Below the pieces are notes generated by a model. The model searched no databases, was not told the origin of the DNA, and was given only the letters and a program-made list of their open reading frames with translations. This document shows positions 57,672 to 64,000 of a stretch of DNA of 64,000 nt, one piece after another. The number at the start of each line of letters is the position of its first letter. Positions within the stretch are counted from its first letter, which is position 1. This stretch comes from Phenylobacterium sp. (GTDB lineage: Bacteria > Pseudomonadota > Alphaproteobacteria > Caulobacterales > Caulobacteraceae), in contig NZ_JAUYAF010000019.1 of assembly GCF_030693625.1 (NCBI RefSeq), positions 37,312 through 101,311 of the forward strand, given 5' to 3'. Position numbers and translations under genes: made by a program.

Positions 57672-58109
57672 TCACCTCAGAGTAGGCAGGCCGGTGCGCT
57701 TCTTGGGCGATTGGGAGAGGACGGCGACGCCCTTCACCTCCTTGGCCCCGCCGATGGCGATGGCTTCGCGCAGCAGGACGGCCTTCAGCTTGGCCTCGTC
57801 GATCTTGGTGTAGTCGGTGGCCAGGGTGAAGAACGGCGAGCGGTGCGCGGCCCGCACCAGCGCGTCGCGGAAATATGGCTCCTTGGTTCGCAGCTTGCTG
57901 GTGTTGGCCATGGCGGAGAGCTGGATGCGCACGGAAGCGAAGACGTAGTTGACCAGCAGGCCGCGCACGATGATGGGCAGCGCCACTGGCGCCAGGTCCA
58001 CGTACTGGCCGTCCGTCGCCGCCGCCGCGGGCTTTTTCGGCGCCGAAGCTCGCGCCGGGGCGGCGATGAGCGCGAGAGGCGCAAGGGCGATGAGGGCGCG
58101 ACGATCCAT
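57672..58109 (-). CDS. Hypothetical exported protein
   Basis: 145 residues. Signal sequence with RRALIALAPLALIAAPARAS (Tat-like Arg-Arg start). The mature part has LPIIVRGLLVNYVFASVRIQ, EPYFRDALVRAAHRSPFF and DEAKLKAVLLREAIAIGGAK, a pattern like FliL-type or conserved periplasmic proteins. Function not known. Between hppA and thiL on the same strand. Confidence 0.65.
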   Translation of the reverse strand: MDRRALIALAPLALIAAPARASAPKKPAAAATDGQYVDLAPVALPIIVRGLLVNYVFASVRIQLSAMANTSKLRTKEPYFRDALVRAAHRSPFFTLATDYTKIDEAKLKAVLLREAIAIGGAKEVKGVAVLSQSPKKRTGLPTLR

Positions 58110-58199
58110 CTCGCCACCCTGACAGGATATGGTTTCCGGAAGCTTGCAGGGCGTGACAGCTGAGGTGGAGACATGGTCAGGCGGCCGATATGCGCCAGG

Positions 58200-59141
58200 T
58201 CAGGCGTGGGTCCAGCCGCCCACGCCGGGGTCGATCACCTCATCGCCCACCCGGACCTCTATCCCCTCGCCCTCCACCATCTCTCCGATGACGGTCAGGC
58301 TGCTCAGCGCCGGATGCTCGGCCGGCGCGGTGCAAACGATCTCATAGTCATCGCCCCCCGTGGCCAGCCGCAGCAGGGCGGTGGCTTGATCGTCCTGCGT
58401 GGCCAGCCAGGCGCGGGCGGGCTTGGAGAGGGGCATTCGTTCCAGGTCGAGCCTCAGGCCCAGGCCGCTGGCCTGGGCGATGTGGCCGGCGTCGGCCACC
58501 AGCCCGTCGGAGACATCGGCGGCGGCGCTGGCGTGTGCGCGGAGTGACCCTCGCAGGTCCAGGCGCGGATTGGGCAGGCGGTGCGCCTCCGCCAGCCAGC
58601 GGCGATCCAGTTCACCCCATCCTGGGCCCCAGTCCAGCCAGCCGTCGCCGATCGGTCCGCTCACCATCAGCAGGTCGCCGGCCTTGGCGCCGCCCCGACG
58701 GATCATGGTCCCGCTCGGAACCCAGCCCAGCAGGGTCATGGAGACCACCAGCGGTCCAGGTGTGGAGACCGTGTCGCCGCCCAGCAGGATGACGTCATAG
58801 GCCAGGCCATCCTCGTCCAGTCCGCGGGCGAACGCCTGGCGCTGGTCCCAGCCGAACCCGGCCGGCCAGGCGGTCATCAGGAAATAGCCGTAGGGTTCGG
58901 CGCCCTTGGCCGCCAGGTCGGAAAGATTAGAGCGGAGAAGTTTGCGCGCCACGATGTCAGGCGGGTCATCGGGCCGGAAATGCACGCCGGCCACCAGGGC
59001 GTCCTTGGTCACCACCAGGTCGAAGCCCGGCCGCGAGGGAATCGCCGCAGCGTCGTCCAGCAGATCGAGGGCCTCAGCCGCGCCGCGGGTCAGCGGCCGG
59101 AACAGCCGGGCGATCTGTTCGAATTCATCCGGCGCGGACAT
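58200..59141 (-). CDS. thiL: Thiamine-monophosphate kinase
   Basis: 313 residues from ATG 59141, overlapping nusB by 17 bases. Family motifs: [32 protein letters not shown] and [20 protein letters not shown]. Phosphorylates thiamine monophosphate to the diphosphate cofactor. Co-occurrence with nusB and rib genes is standard for alphaproteobacteria. Complete. Confidence 0.94.
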   Translation of the reverse strand: MSAPDEFEQIARLFRPLTRGAAEALDLLDDAAAIPSRPGFDLVVTKDALVAGVHFRPDDPPDIVARKLLRSNLSDLAAKGAEPYGYFLMTAWPAGFGWDQRQAFARGLDEDGLAYDVILLGGDTVSTPGPLVVSMTLLGWVPSGTMIRRGGAKAGDLLMVSGPIGDGWLDWGPGWGELDRRWLAEAHRLPNPRLDLRGSLRAHASAAADVSDGLVADAGHIAQASGLGLRLDLERMPLSKPARAWLATQDDQATALLRLATGGDDYEIVCTAPAEHPALSSLTVIGEMVEGEGIEVRVGDEVIDPGVGGWTHA

Positions 59142-59586
59142 CCTGGGCCACCTTGTCCAGGGCGCCGTTGACGAACCCGGGCTCCGGTCCTTCGAAGAAA
59201 GACTTGGCCAACTCGACATACTCGTCGATCACCACCTCGACCGGCACGTCGTCGCGGTGGGACAACTCATAGGCGCCCGAGCGGAGAATGGCGCGCACGG
59301 TGGCGTCCAGCCGGTCCAGCTTCCAGCCGGTGGCCAAGCGCTTGACCACGGCGGCGTCGATCTCACGCTGGCTCTGCACTACGCCGCGCACCAGTTCGGC
59401 GAAGAACAGCTCGTCGGCGGCGGCCAGGGGGTCACCCTCCCCGTCACCCTCGATGCCGCGATCAAAGCGGTGGTCGGTGAATTCCCGGATCACCGCCTCG
59501 ACGCCGACGCCGGAGACTTCCATCTGGTACAGGGCCTGGACGGCGGCGAGGCGCGCGACCGAGCGGGCCTGCTTGGGCTTGCTCAT
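59125..59586 (-). CDS. nusB: Transcription antitermination factor NusB
   Basis: 153 residues. [20 protein letters not shown] at the N-terminus, [20 protein letters not shown] in the middle, and [20 protein letters not shown] then [20 protein letters not shown] at the end fit NusB. It binds boxA RNA with NusE to promote rRNA antitermination. Overlaps thiL and ribH. Confidence 0.95.
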   Translation of the reverse strand: MSKPKQARSVARLAAVQALYQMEVSGVGVEAVIREFTDHRFDRGIEGDGEGDPLAAADELFFAELVRGVVQSQREIDAAVVKRLATGWKLDRLDATVRAILRSGAYELSHRDDVPVEVVIDEYVELAKSFFEGPEPGFVNGALDKVAQDVRAG

Positions 59587-60038
59587 CGGACGCCCATCAG
59601 CTGGCTCTTCAGAGAGATCATGGTCAGGGCCGCGCGGGCCGCGCCGCCGCCCTTGTCGCCCTCGCTGGCCTTGGCGCGGGCCCAGGCCTGGTCCTCGTCC
59701 TCGACCGTGAGTATGCCGTTGCCGATGGCCAGGCGCTTGCCGACCGTCAGGTCCATGATGCCGCGGGCCGACTCGTTGGAGACGATCTCGAAATGATAAG
59801 TCTCGCCGCGGATCACCGTGCCCAGCGCCACATAGCCATCATAGCGCACGCCGGTGGCGCCGCCTTCCTCGGCAAGCGCGATGGCGCCGGGAATCTCCAG
59901 GGCGCCGGGCACCGTCACCACGTCATACTCCGCGCCCTGCGAGGTGATGGCGTCCGCCGCCCCCTGCAGCAAGGCGTCGGCCAGGTCGGAATAGAAGCGC
60001 GCCTCGACGACGAGGATGCGGATTTTGTCTTCGAGCAT
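59583..60038 (-). CDS. ribH: 6,7-dimethyl-8-ribityllumazine synthase
   Basis: 151 residues from ATG 60038, after GGAAAG at good spacing. Motifs [54 protein letters not shown] and [17 protein letters not shown]. Penultimate step of riboflavin synthesis. Overlaps nusB by four bases; ribE lies 38 bases upstream. Confidence 0.95.
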   Translation of the reverse strand: MLEDKIRILVVEARFYSDLADALLQGAADAITSQGAEYDVVTVPGALEIPGAIALAEEGGATGVRYDGYVALGTVIRGETYHFEIVSNESARGIMDLTVGKRLAIGNGILTVEDEDQAWARAKASEGDKGGGAARAALTMISLKSQLMGVR

Positions 60039-60076
60039 GGGTTCTTTCCGGACGGCCACCTACTTGGCCGCCCCCT

Positions 60077-60667
60077 TTAGGCTGTTTCGCGCCAGCGGGC
60101 GAGATACCGGGCCAGCATGTCGATCTCGAGATTGACGCGGGAGCCGACGTTCAGGGTCCCCAGCGTGGTCACGTCCCACGTGTGGGGGATCAGGTTCACC
60201 CCGAACACGTCGTCCTCGACCTCGTTCACGGTCAGAGAAACGCCCTCGATGGTGATGGAGCCCTTGGGGGCGATGAAACGATGCAGGGGCCGGGGAACCC
60301 GGACCTGCACACGGTGCGATCCGCCCTCGCTCTCGATGGAGATCACCTCGCCGACGCCGTCGACATGGCCCGAGACGATGTGGCCGCCCAGTTCGTCGCC
60401 CACCCGGGCGGCGCGCTCCAGGTTGACCGGACGGCCCTCCTCCCAGTCCGAGAGGGTGGTGAGGGCCAGGGTCTCGCCGGAAACCTCCACGGCGAACCAG
60501 CCGTCGGACTTCTCCACCACGGTCAGGCAGCAGCCGGCATGGCTGATCGAGGCGCCGATATCGACGGTCGAGAGATCAAACTTCGTCTCGATCTCGAACC
60601 TGCGGTCGCGGTTGGTGTCGCGGACGGCGCGGACGCGGCCCACATCGGTGACGATGCCGGTGAACAT
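60077..60667 (-). CDS. ribE: Riboflavin synthase
   Basis: 196 residues with two similar halves, MFTGIVTDVGRVRAVRDTNR and GHIVSGHVDGVGEVISIESE, each followed by an ISHAGCCLTV or SITIEGVSLTVNEV motif. Converts lumazine to riboflavin. Abuts the ribD-type gene stop. A ribBA gene, often between ribE and ribH, is missing here. Confidence 0.95.
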   Translation of the reverse strand: MFTGIVTDVGRVRAVRDTNRDRRFEIETKFDLSTVDIGASISHAGCCLTVVEKSDGWFAVEVSGETLALTTLSDWEEGRPVNLERAARVGDELGGHIVSGHVDGVGEVISIESEGGSHRVQVRVPRPLHRFIAPKGSITIEGVSLTVNEVEDDVFGVNLIPHTWDVTTLGTLNVGSRVNLEIDMLARYLARWRETA

Positions 60668-61312
60668 TCAGATCCTCTCGTAGCGTTCCCACACATCGGG
60701 ACCCAGCAGCTGAAGATCAACCCGCTTAAGCCTGGGCGCGTCGGAAAGCGCCTGGATGGCCAGGGCGCCGATCCCCGGCCGCCCCTCCCCGCCGATGATG
60801 ATGGGCGCCCGGAACCACTCCAGCCGGTCCACCAGGCCGCAGCGCAGGAAGCTGGCCGCCACCTGTCCACCGCCTTCGACGAACAGACGATCCAGACCCT
60901 CGGCGGCCAGGGCCCGGACGACATCGTGCAGTTCGGGCCGCTCGTCGCCAACCGCATGGACCTGCAGCACCCGGACGCCGGCGTCGATCAGGCGAGCTTC
61001 CGGGGGTGTGGTGGAAATCAGATAGGTGGGGATATCGCGGGCCGTGGTGATCAGCTTGCAGCCGTCCGCCAGGCGTTGGCGGCTGTCCAGCACCACCCGG
61101 GCCGGCTGCGGACCGTTGAAATCGGCCAGCCGCACGGTGAGCTCGGGGTCATCGGCCAGGGCGGTCTCGACGCCGACGACGACCGCGTCATGCTCGGCGC
61201 GCAGGCGGTGGACCTGTTGGCGCGCCCCACTCCCGGTGATCCAGCGGCTCTCCCCGGTTCCGGTGGCGATGCGACCGTCGAGGGAGGTGGCGAGCTTGAG
61301 GCTAACGCTCAT
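60668..61312 (-). CDS. RibD reductase domain only (5-amino-6-ribosylamino-uracil reductase)
   Basis: 214 residues matching only the C-terminal half of Rib[61 protein letters not shown] and [20 protein letters not shown]. The N-terminal cytidine-deaminase-like half (HAE and PCxxxC motifs) is absent. It overlaps nrdR by 11 bases, so there is no room for it here. The deaminase must be encoded elsewhere, or this enzyme has another pterin/pyrimidine substrate. Confidence 0.88.
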   Translation of the reverse strand: MSVSLKLATSLDGRIATGTGESRWITGSGARQQVHRLRAEHDAVVVGVETALADDPELTVRLADFNGPQPARVVLDSRQRLADGCKLITTARDIPTYLISTTPPEARLIDAGVRVLQVHAVGDERPELHDVVRALAAEGLDRLFVEGGGQVAASFLRCGLVDRLEWFRAPIIIGGEGRPGIGALAIQALSDAPRLKRVDLQLLGPDVWERYERI

Positions 61313-61775
61313 CCTCTGGACCTTCGCTCAGGCCTTCTTCCCCGAGGAAGGTGGCGAACTCGCCGGCCTCACGGAAGTCGCGATAGACCGAGGCGTAGCG
61401 GACATAGGCCACGTCATCGAGCACCTTGAGCTGCTTCATCACCATCTCGCCCACGGCCGACGACGGCAGCTCGGTCTCGCCCATGCTCTCAAGCTGGCGC
61501 ACGATGGTGGAGATCATCTTTTCGATGCGGTCCGGTTCGATGGGCCGCTTGCGGGTGGCGATCGCAATCGAGCGCGCAAGTTTGTCGCGTTCAAATGGCG
61601 TACGCCGACCCGACCGCTTCAGGATGGTCAGTTCGCGCAGTTGCACCCGCTCAAAGGTGGTGAAGCGGCCGCCGCACTCGGGACACAGCCGCCGCCTGCG
61701 GATGGCCGCGCCGTCTTCCGACGGACGGCTGTCCTTCACCTGGCTCTCAAGATGACCGCAGAACGGGCAGCGCAT
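61302..61775 (-). CDS. nrdR: Transcriptional repressor NrdR
   Basis: 157 residues. Zinc ribbon [39 protein letters not shown], followed by the ATP-cone domain ([20 protein letters not shown]). It represses ribonucleotide reductase genes. Upstream of ribD in the glyA-nrdR-rib order typical of alphaproteobacteria. Confidence 0.96.
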   Translation of the reverse strand: MRCPFCGHLESQVKDSRPSEDGAAIRRRRLCPECGGRFTTFERVQLRELTILKRSGRRTPFERDKLARSIAIATRKRPIEPDRIEKMISTIVRQLESMGETELPSSAVGEMVMKQLKVLDDVAYVRYASVYRDFREAGEFATFLGEEGLSEGPEDER

Positions 61776-61815
61776 GATCTAGCCCTTCCGGCCAATCGAA
61801 CCCCTATTAGAGGGA

Positions 61816-63105
61816 TTAGCTGTAGATCGGGAAGCGTTTCGTCAAGGTCAGGACCTCGGCCTTCACCTTGGCTTCCACGGCGGAATTGTCGCCGCCGGCC
61901 GCGACGCCGTCCAGAACTTCACCGATCCAGGTCCCGACCTGACGGAATTCCGCCGGGCCGAAGCCGCGAGTCGTGCCGGCCGGCGTGCCGACGCGCAGGC
62001 CCGAGGTCTGCATGGGAGGAAGCGGGTCGAAGGGGATGCCGTTCTTGTTGGTGGTGATCCCGGCCCGCTCCAGGGCGATCTCGGCGTCGGCGCCGGAGAC
62101 GTTCTTGGGCGTCAGGTCCACCAGCATCAGGTGGCTATCGGTGCCCCCCGACACGATCTTGAAGCCCGCCGATTGCAGGCTGTCGGCGAGGGCGCGAGCG
62201 TTGTCGATCACCTGGCGGGCGTACTGCTTGAACTCCGGACGCAGGGCCTCGCCGAAGGCCACGGCCTTGCCGGCGATGACGTGCATGAGCGGACCGCCCT
62301 GCAGGCCGGGGAAGACCGCGCTGTCGATCTTCTTGGCCCACTTCTTGGAGTTGGTCATGATCATGCCGCCGCGGGGACCGCGCAGGGTCTTGTGCGTCGT
62401 CGTAGTCACGATGTGGGCGTGCGGGAACGGGTTGGGGTAGGCGCCGCCCGCCACCAGGCCCGCATAGTGGGCGATGTCCACCATCAGCAGGGCCTCGACG
62501 CTGTCGGCGATCTCGCGGAACCTGGCGAAGTCGATGGCCCGCGAATAGGCCGAGCCGCCGGCGATGATCACCTTGGGCTTTTCGGCCAGGGCCACTTCAG
62601 CGGCCTGATCATAGTCGATCATGTGGTCCTGCTGGCGCACGCCGTAGGCCACGGGCCGGAACCACTTGCCCGACTGGTTGACGCTCTTGCCGTGAGTCAG
62701 GTGGCCGCCGGCCGCCAGGTCCATGCCCATGAAGGTGTCGCCCGGGCTCATGGTTGCCATGAAGACCGCCTGGTTCGCCTGGCTGCCGGAGTGGGGCTGC
62801 ACATTGACGTACTCACAGCCAAACAGCTGCTTGGCGCGCTCGATGGCGATCTCCTCGACCTCGTCCACCACCTCGCAGCCGCCATAATAGCGTTTCCCCG
62901 GATAGCCCTCGGCGTACTTGTTGGTCAGGACCGAGCCCTGGGCCTCCAGCACGGCGCGGCTGACGATGTTCTCCGAAGCGATCAGTTCGATCTGATCCTG
63001 CTGGCGCTTCAGCTCCCGCGTGAGCACGCTGGAAACCGCCGGGTCGCTCTCTGAAGCGGGCGCGGTGAAGAAGGCGTCGATGAAATTAGCGGCTTGGGCG
63101 GTCAT
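61816..63105 (-). CDS. glyA: Serine hydroxymethyltransferase
   Basis: 429 residues from ATG 63105. GlyA signatures: [60 protein letters not shown] and [20 protein letters not shown] with the PLP Lys. Makes glycine and one-carbon units. 40 bases before nrdR, probably the same transcript or a shared promoter. Divergent from mucR. Confidence 0.97.
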   Translation of the reverse strand: MTAQAANFIDAFFTAPASESDPAVSSVLTRELKRQQDQIELIASENIVSRAVLEAQGSVLTNKYAEGYPGKRYYGGCEVVDEVEEIAIERAKQLFGCEYVNVQPHSGSQANQAVFMATMSPGDTFMGMDLAAGGHLTHGKSVNQSGKWFRPVAYGVRQQDHMIDYDQAAEVALAEKPKVIIAGGSAYSRAIDFARFREIADSVEALLMVDIAHYAGLVAGGAYPNPFPHAHIVTTTTHKTLRGPRGGMIMTNSKKWAKKIDSAVFPGLQGGPLMHVIAGKAVAFGEALRPEFKQYARQVIDNARALADSLQSAGFKIVSGGTDSHLMLVDLTPKNVSGADAEIALERAGITTNKNGIPFDPLPPMQTSGLRVGTPAGTTRGFGPAEFRQVGTWIGEVLDGVAAGGDNSAVEAKVKAEVLTLTKRFPIYS

Positions 63106-63281
63106 GAGAGGGCCTTTCGGGAATCTGGGGAGGACGGGCCTGGGCGGCTCTTTACCGCCTTGCGGGCCCGGGGCCAAACGTTGGGAACCATGTCGGGTCG
63201 GAGGCGTTGACGCCAAGTCCGATGACCCTGGGCGAAGGGGTGGTCGGGCTTTTGCAATGCCATGTACCCAGGGGGCGCTTG

Positions 63282-63713
63282 ATGAGTATCGATAGGGAAG
63301 CTGACGGCACGGACGTCGAAGAGGTTTTGTCCCTCGCCACCGGCATCGTCTCGGCCTTCGTCAGCCGTAACTCTGTGTCTCAGAACGACCTGCCAGAATT
63401 GATCCGGTCGGTGCACCAGGCTCTGCAGGGCCTTGGCCAGGCCGCGCCCATCGCCGTGGAAGAACGGCCCAAGCCGGCGGTGCCGATCAACAAGTCGATC
63501 CAGCACGACTTCATCGTCTGTCTTGAAGACGGCAAGCGGCTGAAGATGCTGAAGCGGTACCTGCGTTCGCGGTTCGACATGAGCCCCGATGACTATCGGC
63601 GTCGCTGGGGCCTGGCGCCCGACTATCCGATGGTGGCGCCGGCCTATGCGGCGCGCCGTTCGGACTTCGCCAAGCAGATCGGTCTCGGCAAGGGCGTGCG
63701 GCGGCGGACCTGA
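63282..63713 (+). CDS. MucR/Ros-family transcriptional regulator
   Basis: 143 residues from ATG 63282, after GGGGGCGC. The Ros/MucR domain is [40 protein letters not shown] and [20 protein letters not shown]. Cys-x-x-Asp replaces Cys-x-x-Cys and Tyr/Phe replace the zinc His, so it is probably zinc-independent, as some Mesorhizobium homologues. In Caulobacter, MucR proteins repress the ctrA/sciP cell-cycle module. Divergent from glyA across about 176 bases. Confidence 0.9.
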   Translation: MSIDREADGTDVEEVLSLATGIVSAFVSRNSVSQNDLPELIRSVHQALQGLGQAAPIAVEERPKPAVPINKSIQHDFIVCLEDGKRLKMLKRYLRSRFDMSPDDYRRRWGLAPDYPMVAPAYAARRSDFAKQIGLGKGVRRRT

Positions 63714-63861
63714 GTTGGGCGGCCTGGCCGCCTGATCGTTCAGATGAATATAGAAGTTGAGGCTTCTCCGAAGCGGTGAGTGCGCTCCCCGTATGCGCCT
63801 GCACGCCTCAAATCGCAAGCTGACGACGGCTTTTCCTGACCGCCGCCTCGGCGAGCTCTGC

Positions 63862-64000
63862 CGTCAGGCGGCGTATCCGCCGACGCGCTTGATGTTGCAG
63901 TGGGCCCAGAGCCTTTCGAGGGCTTGGGCCAGGTCGTCCATCATGGCGTCGGTGTGGGCGGGCGACGGGGTGAAGCGCAGGCGCTCGGTGCCGCGCGGGA
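63862..64000 (-). CDS. hemA: 5-aminolevulinate synthase, 3' end
   Basis: The last 45 codons of a minus-strand gene cut by the window edge. It reads [20 protein letters not shown] and [20 protein letters not shown], matching the C-terminal end of ALA synthase (RGTERLR.TP.P.HT). It makes 5-aminolevulinate from glycine and succinyl-CoA, the alphaproteobacterial entry to haem. Active-site part not in view. Confidence 0.88.

Noticed and set aside
61302-61312. FMN riboswitch before the riboflavin genes
   Set aside because: The ribD-type gene overlaps nrdR, leaving no leader for an aptamer.
63106-63281. Glycine riboswitch upstream of glyA
   Set aside because: The gap is short and shared with the divergent mucR promoter; I could not find the paired aptamer stems.

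Overview
The window is high-GC, alphaproteobacterial DNA, most like the Caulobacteraceae (Caulobacter or Phenylobacterium). Support for this comes from a MucR-type regulator beside glyA, the nrdR-rib-nusB-thiL block, an NDUFS4-like complex I subunit, a cytochrome bc1 chaperone, a proton-pumping pyrophosphatase, a double-domain cold-shock protein and a phage-borne GapR paralogue. It has two parts: an integrated tailed phage (from before base 1 to about 31,604) and ordinary chromosome (about 31,645 to 64,000).

Prophage. Late genes run leftward. Read in transcription order (right to left) they are: terminase small and large subunits (13.9-12.0 kb), portal, prohead protease with a nested scaffold start, decoration-like protein, major capsid, connectors, gp10-like and tail-terminator-like proteins, a Rossmann-like protein, tail tube, two tail chaperones joined by a predicted -1 frameshift, and a tape-measure protein cut by the window edge. 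Upstream of the late block are a NusG-like protein, a thermonuclease-like protein, and a replication/regulatory string (DUF1376 protein, DnaA domain-IV protein, winged helix, ribbon-helix-helix, GapR). The immunity region (21.0-24.2 kb) has a Cro-like gene on the minus strand and a CI/S24 repressor on the plus strand. Five copies of a 14-bp operator, CGGT-N6-ACCG, lie in two clusters, as in lambda OR and OL. Between the clusters lies a likely lysogenic-conversion island: a lipoprotein, a RelE/HigB-like toxin, an XRE antitoxin and a DUF6941 protein. Rightward early genes (24.2-31.5 kb) carry ERF annealing protein, YqaJ exonuclease, an HNH protein, a Lar-like zinc ribbon, a likely excisionase and a tyrosine integrase. 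The right end cuts a tRNA-Arg(UCU) gene in its anticodon loop. No holin, endolysin or tail fibre is visible; they probably lie left of base 1.

Chromosome. From left to right: a TPR-like lipoprotein, NDUFS4-like subunit, tRNA-Pro(UGG), thioesterase, glutamine cyclotransferase, double cold-shock protein, tRNA-Glu, then recJ-glpX-hom-aminotransferase as one leftward operon with 4-base overlaps. Next come phaC and a UVR-motif protein on the plus strand, a phosphatase-fold protein, a YkgJ-type cluster with two duplicated exported proteins, msrB, argC, rplM-rpsI, ctaA, two small membrane proteins and tRNA-Pro(GGG). These are followed by the merR-ihfA-fabH-plsX-DUF177 lipid/nucleoid block, a bc1 chaperone divergent from bamE, hppA, the nrdR-ribD(reductase)-ribE-ribH-nusB-thiL operon, glyA, mucR and the 3' end of hemA.

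The observations most worth following are the toxin/antitoxin/DUF6941 operon inside the immunity region, the A_AAT_TTC frameshift site at the tail chaperone stop codon, the two-cluster operator with a near-leaderless cro transcript, the iteron-like repeats inside the DUF1376 gene, the unrepaired tRNA-Arg half at the integration junction, and the phage copies of host global regulators (NusG, GapR, DnaA domain IV).
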